64,000 nucleotides of DNA from Micavibrio sp. TMED2 (GCA_002168225.1 NHBH01000001.1:1314370-1378369); one strand, 5' to 3'; shown: positions 1-10,054, counted from the stretch's first letter. Notes: generated from the letters alone by a model not told the origin. Numbers and translations: made by a program.

Positions 1-531
1 GGTCAGCAAGGCCAGTGCGGCATAGGCAATGCTGGCAAGACGCAGGCTCTCGCTGATGCCGATATCGAGGATGGTGCGATGCCCGAACCATCCGGCGAGC
101 TTGTGGGTGGCGAAGAACCGGTGCTCCATGGAAAACAGCAGCCCGCCAACCTGCAGCCAGCACCAGACCGGAATACCGATCAGGAACAACCCGCCGATGA
201 CGATCTGGGCCTCACGCATGCCGAGCGGGAAGGGGATGCCGCCGGGGTAATTCTGCTCAAGCTCGCTGCGCAACCAGATCGCGCCATGCAGGATCAGGGC
301 GAGCGTGGCGGCAAAGGCCGAGAAGTCGAGACCGCTCGGGGAATATTCCTGCGCGCCGTCAAAGATACCGAGAAACGGCAGCGGCAGGGCCATCATGAAC
401 AGCACGCCGAACCATGGCAGCCCATAGCGCACAATCCTCCCCGCATCGCCGGTTACGGTTGCGGCGGCGTGCCGTGCCTCGGCAATGGCGACACCGGTTG
501 ATGACGGGGAATGGCTGGGCTGGTCGGTCAA
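1..531 (-). CDS. Membrane protein of unknown function (C-terminus outside window)
   Basis: The minus strand is open from about 531 to the window edge and encodes at least three hydrophobic segments, around residues 40-55, 65-80 and 100-118, separated by short polar loops. The frame is continuous with bcp after that gene's TGA, and no ATG lies between, so I chose a TTG start at 531 (reading MTDQPSH); a GTG near 433 is the alternative. The gene follows bcp by about 30 bp and probably ends the glnE-bcp operon. I do not recognise the family. A plus-strand open frame over the same DNA is polar and repeat-like and is treated as a shadow. Confidence 0.55.
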   Translation of the reverse strand, partial: MTDQPSHSPSSTGVAIAEARHAAATVTGDAGRIVRYGLPWFGVLFMMALPLPFLGIFDGAQEYSPSGLDFSAFAATLALILHGAIWLRSELEQNYPGGIPFPLGMREAQIVIGGLFLIGIPVWCWLQVGGLLFSMEHRFFATHKLAGWFGHRTILDIGISESLRLASIAYAALALLT

Positions 532-561
532 GAAAAGCTGCTTAAACGGGCCGTTGGAGTG

Positions 562-1026
562 TCAGAGTTCCTGCACGGCCTTCAGAACGGTATCCACATG
601 CCCGGGTACTTTCACCTTACGCCACTCCTGACGCAAGACCCCATCGGCATCAATCAGGAATGTCGAGCGCTCGATGCCCATATATTTGCGGCCATACATG
701 CTCTTTTCCTTCCACACATCATAAGCCTCGGCCACGCCGGTTTCCTCATCGGAACCGAGAATGACCTTGAGGTCGTGCTTGGCCTTGAACTTGTCGTGGC
801 TCTTGACGCTGTTCTTGGACACGCCGACCACAACAGCACCAGCCGCCTCGAAGGCTGGCAGTTGTTCGGTAAAGGCAATGGCCTCGGCAGTGCAGCCGGA
901 GGTGTCGTCCTTGGGATAGAAGAACAGCACCACCGTCTTGCCCTTCAGTCCGGCGAGGCTGACCGTGCCGTCGCCATCGGTCGGCATATCAAAGGCGGGG
1001 GCTGGTTTTCCGATTTCCGTGCTCAT
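562..1026 (-). CDS. bcp: Bcp/PrxQ-type peroxiredoxin, one-cysteine form
   Basis: This 154-aa cytoplasmic thiol peroxidase reduces hydrogen peroxide and organic hydroperoxides. The thioredoxin-fold start (FFYPKDDTSGCT) places the peroxidatic cysteine at residue 45, as in E. coli Bcp. The second cysteine that E. coli Bcp carries five residues later is isoleucine here (TAEAIAF), and the protein has no other cysteine. It must therefore work as a 1-Cys enzyme resolved by an external thiol such as glutathione or glutaredoxin (inference). It lies 23 bp downstream of glnE on the same strand, so co-transcription is likely. Length and motif order are normal for the family. Confidence 0.93.
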   Translation of the reverse strand: MSTEIGKPAPAFDMPTDGDGTVSLAGLKGKTVVLFFYPKDDTSGCTAEAIAFTEQLPAFEAAGAVVVGVSKNSVKSHDKFKAKHDLKVILGSDEETGVAEAYDVWKEKSMYGRKYMGIERSTFLIDADGVLRQEWRKVKVPGHVDTVLKAVQEL

Positions 1027-1049
1027 CTTATGGGTTTCCTGATTGTCGG

Positions 1050-4000
1050 TTACTGGCTGTCCGGTGGCGGCAGGGCGCTTGCCGGATCGGTGATGATGGT
1101 TTTGAAGTGATGCTCTGTACGGTCAATGACAGACGACAGATCAGCCGTTGCCGCGTCAAAGTCAATTTCTGCGTCTTCAGGATGATCAGGCTGGATGATC
1201 CGGGCCAGATGATCGCGTATCGTAGGGTTGACGCTGGCCGGGTCAAACCGCGTACCATCCGGTGCGATCAGACGCAGATAGCTGCGTATCCGGCGATAGA
1301 GGCTGTAGGCAGCAATCAGATCATCGGCGGTACCTGTTTCGATAAACCCGGCAGCCTTGCAGCGCTCCAGAGCCGCGGTGGTGCTGGCGGAGAGAATGCC
1401 CGGCTCCGCATGGGCATGGCGCAGCAGGAGATATTGGGCGATGAACTGGATGTCGGTGATACCGCCCGGATGATGCTTCAGCTGCCAGATATCGGTCTGG
1501 CTGTGCTGGTCGCGCAGGCGTCGGCTCATATCCGCCACGTCGCGGAGCAGACGGTCCGGGTCGCGCCGGGCGGTGAGGGTTTGGAAGATGATCCGCTCGA
1601 CCTGTGCCCGCAGATCAATGTCGCCGGAGATTACCCGCGCGCGGGTCAGGGCCATATGCTCCCAGGTCCAGGCATCGCTGTCCTGATATTGTGCAAAGCT
1701 CTCCAGACTGACCGCCAGCGGTCCGCTGTTTCCCTGTGGTCGCAACCGCAGATCGACCTCGTACATCCGACCTTCCGAGGTCAGGCTGGTAATCGCCGTG
1801 ACCAGCCTTGAGGCCAGCTTGATCCAGTATTCATTGGGCGAGAGCGGACGTTTGCCATCGGATTTTTCGTTATGCGGATCGACCCGATAGACCAGCACCA
1901 GATCAAGGTCACTGGTCAGGGTGATCTGGCCGCTGGCAAGGTTGCCCATGGCGATGATCGACAGGCCGCCGCCGGGGAAATGGCCGTGCTGGCGCTCGAA
2001 TTCACCGATCACGATAGGTTCGAGGGCGGTCAGGCTGATTTCGGCGACACGTGCCAGAAACTGACCGACCCGGTATCTGGGCGTTTTGCCGTCAAGCAGG
2101 TGCAGTGCTGCCTGAAACCGGCGGCGGGCGGTCCAGCGCCGACAGATATCGAGGCAATCCTCATAGGACCCGGCCACACTCAACTGCCCGGATAATTCCT
2201 GTTCCAGCACATTCCAGTCCGGCAGTTGCTCGGTCACCTGCGGATCAAGGACCGCGTCGAGCAGATTGGGGCGTCGGGTCACCAGATCGGCAAGCGCCGG
2301 GGCGAAGCCCAGAATGCTGGCAAACAGTTGCGGCAGGCGCGGGCTGTTTTTGATCAGGGAGAAAACCGGCACGCCAGCCGATAGCTGGGACAGGAAGCCG
2401 TCAAAACGAAGCAAGACCTGATCCGGGTCCGGCGTCTTGCCGAAGGCGCTCAACAAAACCGGCAGAACCTGTTTCAGCAGGTCCCGCGCTCGCTCGCTGC
2501 GGGTCGACTGATATTTGCCCTCGAGCCAGCCGGTGATGATGCCCTGTGATTTTGTGAGATCGGCAAAGCCATAGGCGCTCAGGCCATGTTGCCAGTTCGA
2601 TGGCAGTGCCTCGCCGCTATTCGCGTCATCGGTCTCGGCAGTACCGTTGAAGAAGTGCTGATACTCGTGCGCCACCAGATCAGTATGGGTTTTCAGTGCG
2701 GCCAGAAACGCGGTGCTTGTCTGTCCCATGCTGGCGGCAACGGCAGCGATGCCCTCATCGCTTACGGGCAGGCTGTGGGTTTGCTGGTCGCTCTGCATCT
2801 GCAACCGGTGCTCGACCGTGCGCAGGAAGATATAGGCATCGGTCAACCGGTCGCGCTTCATTGGTGTCAGACGACCACTGCGCACCAGTTCGTCGAGCAC
2901 ATCCAGTGTCTGCATGATGCGCAAGCCCGGCTGCTGTCCGGCGAACAGCAACTGATGGCCCTGGGCAAAGAACTCGAGTTGACGAATGCCGCCGCGGTCG
3001 AGCTTGACGTTATAGCCATGCCATGGGTTGTCCTGATGCCGCCGTTGCTTCAGGTCGATCTTGCGCTTGACCGCTTCCATGTCCTCGATGGCGGTAAAGT
3101 CGCTGCCCGCACGCCAGACCCATTGTCCGAGGGTTTCCATCAGGCTGCGGGCCACTGGCGGGTCGGCAATAACCGGACGCGCCTTAATCATCGCGGCCCG
3201 TTCCCAGTTCAGCGCCTGTGCGTGGTAATAGGCAATCGCACTGGTGGTGGAGACAGCGAGCGGGGTCGATGCCGGGTCGGGCCGCAAGCGCAGATCAGCC
3301 CGGAAGACATAGCCATCGACTGTACGCTTCTCCAGCAGGTTGATCAGGTCGCGGGCCAGTCGGGTGAAAACCTGTGGCGCGTCGTAGCGGTCTATCGGCG
3401 TGGCGGTGGGATCATAGAATGCAATCAGGTCCACATCGCTGGAATAGTTCAACTCACCCGCGCCGAGTTTGCCCATGGCGAGGATAACCAGCCCGCTGCC
3501 GCGTTCCGGTGCCGTCATATCCGTTGGTGCGTATTTCCCGGCGGCGGCGAGTTGCCAGAGCAGGTGTCGGGTCGCGAGCCGGATCAGATGATCTGCGATC
3601 AGGCTCAGCGCCAGTGTGATGTCGCGTAAACGCCAGAGCCCGGAGAAATCACCGAGTGCAATCACCAGATGTGCCCGCGTTTTGGCCTTGCGCAATGTGG
3701 CCGCGACAGAATCGGCGGAAGCCTGCGGGTCAATGTCGTCGCTGGCCTGCTGGAGGATCTGTTCAAGCGAGGTTTTCAGCGGTTGGGTCAGCAGGGCCAG
3801 CCCGGCATCGGCCTCACGGTGCATCAGCCCTGATAAATAAGGCGAATACGCCATCATTTTGCCCAAAGTCAGGTGCAGATGATTGGCGCTGGTGAGAATC
3901 TCTCGCAGGTTTTTGTCTATTGCCCCGTGTTTTGTCGCATAGTGGTCAAGTTGGCTGATCCAGTCCGTGTAGTCGCCATCCGCAATGTCCGGCATGACCT

Positions 4001-4073
4001 CATCGCTTACCGACCGCGCCGCGAGGGTCATAAGTCCGGTTCCGGGGAGTGTATCGAGGGCGGCGGCGATCAT
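1050..4073 (-). CDS. glnE: Bifunctional glutamine synthetase adenylyltransferase/adenylyl-removing enzyme
   Basis: This 1007-aa enzyme adds AMP to, and removes it from, glutamine synthetase, tuning nitrogen assimilation to PII and glutamine signals. Two nucleotidyltransferase halves are visible. The N-terminal one has GKLGAGELNYSSDVDL at about 201-216. The C-terminal one has AMGNLASG..TSDLDL at about 700-725. Both keep the G-x(n)-SD-x-D metal-binding signature. It is slightly longer than E. coli GlnE (946 aa), within the alphaproteobacterial range. The ATG at 4073 has no clear Shine-Dalgarno sequence but no better in-frame start was found. It is divergent from the AsmA-like gene and heads the minus-strand unit glnE-bcp-membrane protein. 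Confidence 0.95.
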   Translation of the reverse strand: MIAAALDTLPGTGLMTLAARSVSDEVMPDIADGDYTDWISQLDHYATKHGAIDKNLREILTSANHLHLTLGKMMAYSPYLSGLMHREADAGLALLTQPLKTSLEQILQQASDDIDPQASADSVAATLRKAKTRAHLVIALGDFSGLWRLRDITLALSLIADHLIRLATRHLLWQLAAAGKYAPTDMTAPERGSGLVILAMGKLGAGELNYSSDVDLIAFYDPTATPIDRYDAPQVFTRLARDLINLLEKRTVDGYVFRADLRLRPDPASTPLAVSTTSAIAYYHAQALNWERAAMIKARPVIADPPVARSLMETLGQWVWRAGSDFTAIEDMEAVKRKIDLKQRRHQDNPWHGYNVKLDRGGIRQLEFFAQGHQLLFAGQQPGLRIMQTLDVLDELVRSGRLTPMKRDRLTDAYIFLRTVEHRLQMQSDQQTHSLPVSDEGIAAVAASMGQTSTAFLAALKTHTDLVAHEYQHFFNGTAETDDANSGEALPSNWQHGLSAYGFADLTKSQGIITGWLEGKYQSTRSERARDLLKQVLPVLLSAFGKTPDPDQVLLRFDGFLSQLSAGVPVFSLIKNSPRLPQLFASILGFAPALADLVTRRPNLLDAVLDPQVTEQLPDWNVLEQELSGQLSVAGSYEDCLDICRRWTARRRFQAALHLLDGKTPRYRVGQFLARVAEISLTALEPIVIGEFERQHGHFPGGGLSIIAMGNLASGQITLTSDLDLVLVYRVDPHNEKSDGKRPLSPNEYWIKLASRLVTAITSLTSEGRMYEVDLRLRPQGNSGPLAVSLESFAQYQDSDAWTWEHMALTRARVISGDIDLRAQVERIIFQTLTARRDPDRLLRDVADMSRRLRDQHSQTDIWQLKHHPGGITDIQFIAQYLLLRHAHAEPGILSASTTAALERCKAAGFIETGTADDLIAAYSLYRRIRSYLRLIAPDGTRFDPASVNPTIRDHLARIIQPDHPEDAEIDFDAATADLSSVIDRTEHHFKTIITDPASALPPPDSQ

Positions 4074-4208
4074 GGTGACGAACAGTTGATGCGGGTTCAG
4101 TGGTGTCAGGTGTTTTTGGCTTGGTATCCGGCCTCTGGCAACACCATCTGTTGTGCATACTGGCAGATAACGGGCAGATAGCGGAATTTAAAGGACCATC
4201 GACAGAAC

Positions 4209-7200
4209 GTGGTTGATGAACATCATAATATCCCCGAGACGGCGGCTGACACCCCTTCCGATGACGGAACTGGGGAAAACTATGTCACGCCCCGTTATCT
4301 GGGGCTGCGCCGCTTCTGGCATGGCTGCCGCCGACCGCTGATCCTGTGCCTTGAGGGTGCGGCGATGCTGACCGGCCTGCTGGTCATTCTGGTCATCGCA
4401 CTGACCTGGCGGCTGTCGTCCGGGCCGATCACGCTCGATTTCCTGACCGATGAGATTGAACTCGCGGTCAATCAGGCTGTCGCGCCGCTGCGGGTGGATA
4501 TCGAGGCCGCCGCGATCCGCTGGGATAATGATGAAGGCTGGCTGCGCCTCGCCGGGCGTCAGGTCAAGCTGCGTCGTGAGGACGGCAGGCTGGTCGGTCG
4601 GGTGCCGCAGATGGATGTGGCCTTCAGCGTCCCGAACCTGCTGCGCGGCAGGATGGTGGTCAAACAAGCGACCCTGCAGCGCCCGTTTATCCGCCTGACC
4701 CGCAAGCTCGATGGTGAGTTTGATGTTGATTTTACCGAAGCTGACGCGCCGTTATCTGAAGCATTGGCACCGGCCGAGGGCGCCTCGACCACTGACGACA
4801 CGCTGAACTACCTGCTGACCACGCTGACGCCCGATGAACAGGGTGAGATTCCAAGTGGCCTCGAAAGCCTCAGCATAAATGATGCGCGGTTCCTGTTCAT
4901 CGACCGCAAGATGGGTCACATCATTCGCTTTGACGAGATGTCCCTGTCCGTTCTGGCAACCGAAGTGGGCCTGGGAATTCTTGGCTCGACCCGCCTCTAT
5001 GCCAGCGGTGGCCGGACCCTGTTGCGGGCATCCGGGCGTTTCGATGTTGCTGCCGAAACCTCTGATATCACGACCAGCCTGCGGATTTTTGATGCTGACG
5101 CCGAGGCACTGGCCGAAATCGCCGGTGCGGCAATTCCCGAGGAAGTGCAGGGACTGCTCGACAGTGAGGCGACAGTTGAGGCCAGCTACGACAATGATCG
5201 CCGGACCCTGTCGCTGAGCCATGTGTCCGGTCAGCTTGGCGACAGCCGGTTTGACATGAATGGCAGTCTCTATCGGGTCGGTGCCTTGTGGCAGGGCTCC
5301 TTTGTCACCGGGATCAGCCGGATTGACGTGCCTGCCGTACTGGCCACCATCCCGGAAAGCGTCGATGTCGGCGCTCTCAACTGGTCGCGGGAGAATATCC
5401 TCAACGGGACGGTCGAGAATCTGAAGATTTACGCCACCGGGCAGGTATCTGCGGCGGACGTTACTGACTGGGAAATAACCGATCTGTTCGGCGATTTCGG
5501 CCTCTCGGATATGGCAGTGCGCTACCAATGGGCCTTGCCACCGGCAACCGATGTGATCGGCAAGGGGCGGTTCGATCGGCAAGCGGTCATAATAGATCTG
5601 AGCGAAGGCAAGATCGATGCGGTGCGGGCCGATAATGTGCAGGTGGTGATCGACAGCTTCGATGCCGAGTTTCCGGCGCTGGTGGTGACCGGTCATGCGG
5701 TCGGGCCGTTCCGGGAAATCATGACCGCGATGAACCACCCGCGCTTCGGCTATGCCGATTACCTCGGCCTGAAACTGGATGAGGTCAAGGGCTCGGTTGA
5801 TGCCAATATGCGCTTTGCTCTGCCATTGAAACCGTCATTGCCTGCGGAAGAGGTGGAAGCGGATATTCGGGGCCAACTGACTGATGTGGCGACCAACCCG
5901 TTATTTGCCGGACTGCCGATCCGTGATGCCGACCTGTCGGCTGTGGTCAATGGTGACGGCGTTGTCGCCCGCGGTACGCTGGAGGCAGGCGGTATTCCGC
6001 TCAGCATCAACTGGCACCAGTATTTCGACAAGGATGCCGAGGTTGCCACCGCGCTCGATTTTCAGGGCAATATGAGTGATGAGCATCTGGCCGCGCTGGG
6101 GATTAAGACCGCGCCCTACCTGACCGGTATTATCGGTGTTGATGGTCGGGTCGTTGATTACAATGGCGGCAATACTGACATTCAGGCAACCGCGACCCTC
6201 GACAAGGCGCAACTGGCGATCCCGCAACTGAATTTCGCGCCGGAACCCGCGCCGGGCAGTCTGCTGGTGACGGTCAGTATCAAGCCCGACGATACGGTTG
6301 CCATCACCTCTGCCTCGCTCAGCAGCGATACCATTTCCTTCGACGCTTCCGGTGTCTTCAACCCTGATGGCAGCTATGGCGTTCGGGCCGACAGGCTGCA
6401 ATGGGGTGCCACCGATCTGTCGATCAGCTTTGATGCCGGTGCCGATGGTGGCTGGGATGCCGTGATTGACGGCCCGCGCCTCGATCTGCGTCCCTTGCTC
6501 AAGGAAGAAGAAGCACCCGAAGTTACCGCCAGTGCTGAACCTGCGGACAAACCGGATGGCAAGAGTTTCGCCTGGCTGCTCGACAGCAGTGCCGTTGTTT
6601 CCGATGACAGTCCAACCCGCAAGATTACCTATTCGGTGCAGGAGGTTATAACCAGCAAGGGGATCGCGCTCAGCGATGTGCGCGGTGGGGTGGAACTGAC
6701 GCCGAGCAACTGGCCATCGGTGATGGTGCAGGGACAGCTCGGCGATGCGCCGCTGGTGGTACAGATTTCCGGCACCCGGCCCGATCCCCTGAAAGTGCGT
6801 TTCGAGAGTGGTGATCTGGGTGCCCTGCTGTCGGCCTATAATGCCGATATTCCGCTGATCGGCGGACGGTTTGTCTTTGACGGCACCGGACGGCCATGGT
6901 CACGCGGCGATGTGGAACTGCATGGTGGTGTTGATCTGCAGGATTTCCGGCTGGGTGAGGCGGCGGTGCTGACCCGCACTATTGATGCCCTGTCACGTGA
7001 GGGCCTGGCGACAATCAATAAAGATGCCGGTTTCGGTTTCAAGCAATTCACGGCGGATATCGATCTCGGCAACGGCCAGCTCACCGTCCGCGAGGGGCGC
7101 GCATCCGGTGGCCAGTTTGGTTTCACCCTCGGCGGTGTGGTCGATCTCAGCAAGGAACAGCTCGACCTCAATGGTACGCTGGTGCCGGTCTATACGCTCA

Positions 7201-7451
7201 ACCGCTGGATCGGGGCCATTCCGGTGATCGGCACATTGTTGACCGGCGGCGATGGCGAGGGGCTGTTTGCCGCCAACTACACGGTGGATGGCCCGTTCTC
7301 AGAGCCGGATATCAGCATCAATCCGCTCTCGGCCCTTGCTCCCGGCATTATCCGCAAGCTGTTGTTCGCACAGGACAACCTGCCCGCCAAGGAAGGCGAG
7401 GAGCGCAAACCGCTCGAGCCCCCTCCCGGCATGGTCGATCACGGCGGCTGA
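4209..7451 (+). CDS. AsmA-like/YhdP-type (DUF3971) envelope protein
   Basis: This 1080-aa protein has one N-terminal membrane anchor (about residues 48-68: LEGAAMLTGLLVILVIALTW) followed by a long beta-rich periplasmic region. The C-terminal part is AsmA-like, with repeated L-D-G-x and G-G-x-V strands (for example VDLSKEQLDLNGTLVPVY). AsmA/YhdP/TamB proteins form hydrophobic grooves that carry phospholipids between inner and outer membranes, so the inferred role is lipid transport. The start is a GTG at 4209; the protein is polar until the anchor. It is divergent from glnE across 135 bp. Assignment to the DUF3971 subgroup is by overall layout, not a sharp motif. Confidence 0.8.
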   Translation: MVDEHHNIPETAADTPSDDGTGENYVTPRYLGLRRFWHGCRRPLILCLEGAAMLTGLLVILVIALTWRLSSGPITLDFLTDEIELAVNQAVAPLRVDIEAAAIRWDNDEGWLRLAGRQVKLRREDGRLVGRVPQMDVAFSVPNLLRGRMVVKQATLQRPFIRLTRKLDGEFDVDFTEADAPLSEALAPAEGASTTDDTLNYLLTTLTPDEQGEIPSGLESLSINDARFLFIDRKMGHIIRFDEMSLSVLATEVGLGILGSTRLYASGGRTLLRASGRFDVAAETSDITTSLRIFDADAEALAEIAGAAIPEEVQGLLDSEATVEASYDNDRRTLSLSHVSGQLGDSRFDMNGSLYRVGALWQGSFVTGISRIDVPAVLATIPESVDVGALNWSRENILNGTVENLKIYATGQVSAADVTDWEITDLFGDFGLSDMAVRYQWALPPATDVIGKGRFDRQAVIIDLSEGKIDAVRADNVQVVIDSFDAEFPALVVTGHAVGPFREIMTAMNHPRFGYADYLGLKLDEVKGSVDANMRFALPLKPSLPAEEVEADIRGQLTDVATNPLFAGLPIRDADLSAVVNGDGVVARGTLEAGGIPLSINWHQYFDKDAEVATALDFQGNMSDEHLAALGIKTAPYLTGIIGVDGRVVDYNGGNTDIQATATLDKAQLAIPQLNFAPEPAPGSLLVTVSIKPDDTVAITSASLSSDTISFDASGVFNPDGSYGVRADRLQWGATDLSISFDAGADGGWDAVIDGPRLDLRPLLKEEEAPEVTASAEPADKPDGKSFAWLLDSSAVVSDDSPTRKITYSVQEVITSKGIALSDVRGGVELTPSNWPSVMVQGQLGDAPLVVQISGTRPDPLKVRFESGDLGALLSAYNADIPLIGGRFVFDGTGRPWSRGDVELHGGVDLQDFRLGEAAVLTRTIDALSREGLATINKDAGFGFKQFTADIDLGNGQLTVREGRASGGQFGFTLGGVVDLSKEQLDLNGTLVPVYTLNRWIGAIPVIGTLLTGGDGEGLFAANYTVDGPFSEPDISINPLSALAPGIIRKLLFAQDNLPAKEGEERKPLEPPPGMVDHGG

Positions 7452-7596
7452 TTGTCAGGAATGGACCGGTAAGGCGGGCATTCCGGTAACAGGTCAATTA
7501 TTCTGGCCATGAACCGGCTGGCAGGCTTTTCCATATCCGCAAAGCCGGTATCATCATCGACAAACGCAAGACACTATGCCTTCAGGATGATGATCG

Positions 7597-8223
7597 ATGT
7601 GGTACTACAGAACAAAAGCTGGCGTTATCGGCCCGGTATCAGGCGAGGAGATGGTGCGCCTGATTGATGCCGGTGAGATTGTCGAGACGACACTGGTGCG
7701 TCGCGACGGGCAGTCCGACTGGTCCGAGGCATGGCAAACCGACCGCGCCGGTTACCTCCGCGCCATGAGCAGCGTTGACAGTAATTACAGCATCGACGGC
7801 GCATATGCCGGACAGGTTGCCAGTGTGTGGTCCCGCATTGGAGCCTGTTTTCTTGATACAATTTTCACGAGCATCGTAAATAACATTTTGACACTAGTAC
7901 TTGGTTTCTTGCTGGGAAACACGGACTACACCGATTCTGAAATCACTAAACTCTCATTTTTATGCGTGTTGATTTTCTTGACCTTGTATTACGGAATTCC
8001 ATCTGGATCGAGTAAACAGGCGACGTTTGGAATGCAAATGCTCAAGATCAGGTTCATTCGGCCCAATGGTCAGAAGGTTGGTTTCATCCGTGGTGCGTTG
8101 CGTTCCTATGCCTTTGCTCTGTCTATAATGCCGCTTTTTTTGGGTCTGATCGCAGCTCTGTTCAACGAACAGCGGATCACCCTGCATGATCTGATCTGCG
8201 GTACCCGTGTAGTGCGCGCCTGA
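7597..8223 (+). CDS. GYF_2 (DUF4339) plus RDD-family membrane protein
   Basis: Residues 1-58 form a GYF_2 domain (MWYYRTKAGVIGPVSGEEM... WSEAWQ), thought to bind peptides. Residues about 70-205 form an RDD domain: a conserved Arg after the first helix start (SRIGACFLDTI), three membrane segments, and the terminal LHDLICGTRVV that marks the family. RDD proteins are small inner-membrane proteins, some linked to ion transport; the substrate here is unknown. The GYF_2 part and the last ~100 bp are GC-rich like the chromosome, but roughly 7850-8090 is clearly AT-richer, which suggests the membrane portion was exchanged. It ends 11 bp before the convergent kef gene. Confidence 0.88.
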   Translation: MWYYRTKAGVIGPVSGEEMVRLIDAGEIVETTLVRRDGQSDWSEAWQTDRAGYLRAMSSVDSNYSIDGAYAGQVASVWSRIGACFLDTIFTSIVNNILTLVLGFLLGNTDYTDSEITKLSFLCVLIFLTLYYGIPSGSSKQATFGMQMLKIRFIRPNGQKVGFIRGALRSYAFALSIMPLFLGLIAALFNEQRITLHDLICGTRVVRA

Positions 8224-8234
8224 TCCTGCTGGCG

Positions 8235-10052
8235 CTACAGCAGCTTGGTTATATGCTTCTCATCGCCTGACCCGCTCGTCTTGGTCAGCGGGTGCGGGGT
8301 GATTTTCTCAAGCGTTGCCTGATAATCCGGGTTGCCACGATTTTCATGGACTTGATTGAGCAGGTGTTCGGCATCACGCTGGCGCAGCTTGTTGATAATG
8401 CCGTCCCGCTCGGTGCTGGCATAGCCCAGTTCGGCGAGCGCCTGACCACCAAGGGCAAGACCGGCCTCCAGCGTTTCCCGCACCACGAAATCGGCATCCA
8501 GCGCATGCAGCCGGATGGCGTGGATACGGTCATAGGCGCGCACCAGTACCTTGGCCTGCGGGAAGTTGCGTTTGATCAGTGCAAAGATGGCATCAATCCG
8601 TTTTACATCATCGACACAGATAATGATCAGCTTGGCCTCGGCGGCACCGGCGGCCTGCAGCACGTCACGGCGAGTGCCCTCGCCGAAATGCACCTGAAAG
8701 CCGAATTTCGCCGCCTGTTGGATGCGTTTCGGATCATTGTCGATCAGGGTCACCGGGATATGCTCGGCCAGCAGCGCCTGTGATGCGATCTGCCCGACCC
8801 GGCCAAAGCCGATAATCAGCGCCTTGCCGCCATGCACCTCGACCGGTGGCTGGTCGCCAGAGACATTCTTTTCAGCCGCGAGCCGGATCAGCAGTTTCTC
8901 GGCAAAGGGCGAGATTGCCATGGACAGGGTGATGATGACGACAAGGATGGAGCTGGTCTGGCCATCGAGCAGCAGGCTGGATGAGGCGGCAGCAAAGATG
9001 ACGAAGCCGAACTCGCCATGCTGGGACAGCACCCCGGCAACCTTCAGGGATGAGGCATGGTCGGCCTTGAACCACCGCCCGGCGGCATAGACACCGGCGA
9101 TCTTGAGGCCGAGGAACAGCGGGGTTGCCAGTAGTATAACCAGCCAGTTGGCGGCAACGCTGCCAAGATCGAGCGACAGGCCGATGGCAACAAAGAACAG
9201 GCCGAGGAAGATGCCCCGGAACGGCTCGATATCCGCCTCAAGTTCATGGCGATAGGAGCTGTCAGCGAGCATCACGCCCGCAATGAAGGCCCCCATGGCA
9301 TAGGACAGCCCGGCCATGTCCATCAGCAGCGAGGCGGCGATAACCACGCCAAGTGCCCCGGCGGTGGTAATCTCCGGGGTGCGGGCATAGGCCAGCAGGC
9401 GGAACATACGGTCGAGGCCGTAATGGCCGACCACGATCAGCGTGCCGATCGCCAGCAGGCCGAGACCAACACTGGTCAGGTTCTCGCCCAACGTCCCCAT
9501 CTCACCACCGGCGGACAGGATCTGCACCAGCAGGAGGAGCGGAACGATGGCCAGATCCTCAAATAGCAGGATCGACAGGGCGGTGCGACCGGTCGGGCTG
9601 CCGCGTTCGCCCTTCTCATCGAGGCCCTGCATCACCAGCGCGGTCGAGGACAGGGCAAGGCCGAGGCCGATGACGAGGCTGACCTGCCATGTCAGGCCGA
9701 ACAGCAGCGGCGGTATGGTCATCAGGAAGCCGCAGAGCAGCACCTGCACCAGACCACGCCCGAAGATCATTTTGCGCATGGCCCAGAGATGATCCGGGCG
9801 CAGTTCCAGCCCGATGACAAACAGGAACAGGACCACGCCGAACTCGGCGAAGTGCAGCAGTTCCTCGGGATGCTCGGCATAGCTGAGCTTGAAGGCAAGA
9901 CCAGCGGTAACCCCGGCTGCCAGATAACCGACGATACGGCCAAGTCCCAGCTTTTTAGTCAGGGGGACGAACAGGCAGGCGAGGACGATCAGTCCCAGCG
10001 CTTCGGCAAACCGCCATTCAAGATCGGAGAAGTTGAAGAACATACCGGCCAT
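8235..10052 (-). CDS. Kef-type monovalent cation:proton antiporter (CPA2) with RCK domain
   Basis: This 605-aa protein has about twelve membrane helices over residues 1-390, typical of CPA2 transporters: RIVGYLAAGVTAG near the start, LLFEDLAIVPLL in the core, and a QHGEFGFV motif. A cytosolic Rossmann RCK/TrkA-N domain follows from about residue 408 (LIIGFGRVGQ, a GxGxxG dinucleotide loop). It resembles KefB/KefC potassium efflux systems gated by glutathione adducts; substrate and ligand cannot be fixed from sequence. The ATG lies 2 bp after the tyrS stop, so the two genes are almost certainly one transcript. No KefF/KefG ancillary subunit is adjacent. Confidence 0.9.
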   Translation of the reverse strand: MAGMFFNFSDLEWRFAEALGLIVLACLFVPLTKKLGLGRIVGYLAAGVTAGLAFKLSYAEHPEELLHFAEFGVVLFLFVIGLELRPDHLWAMRKMIFGRGLVQVLLCGFLMTIPPLLFGLTWQVSLVIGLGLALSSTALVMQGLDEKGERGSPTGRTALSILLFEDLAIVPLLLLVQILSAGGEMGTLGENLTSVGLGLLAIGTLIVVGHYGLDRMFRLLAYARTPEITTAGALGVVIAASLLMDMAGLSYAMGAFIAGVMLADSSYRHELEADIEPFRGIFLGLFFVAIGLSLDLGSVAANWLVILLATPLFLGLKIAGVYAAGRWFKADHASSLKVAGVLSQHGEFGFVIFAAASSSLLLDGQTSSILVVIITLSMAISPFAEKLLIRLAAEKNVSGDQPPVEVHGGKALIIGFGRVGQIASQALLAEHIPVTLIDNDPKRIQQAAKFGFQVHFGEGTRRDVLQAAGAAEAKLIIICVDDVKRIDAIFALIKRNFPQAKVLVRAYDRIHAIRLHALDADFVVRETLEAGLALGGQALAELGYASTERDGIINKLRQRDAEHLLNQVHENRGNPDYQATLEKITPHPLTKTSGSGDEKHITKLL

Positions 10053-10054
10053 TT

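Noticed and set aside
2586-3629. 347-codon plus-strand frame inside glnE
   Set aside because: Antisense shadow of glnE, whose motifs are complete.
4752-5738. 328-codon minus-strand frame inside the AsmA-like gene
   Set aside because: Antisense shadow; composition rich in His/Gln/Arg typical of reverse-strand reading of GC-rich genes.
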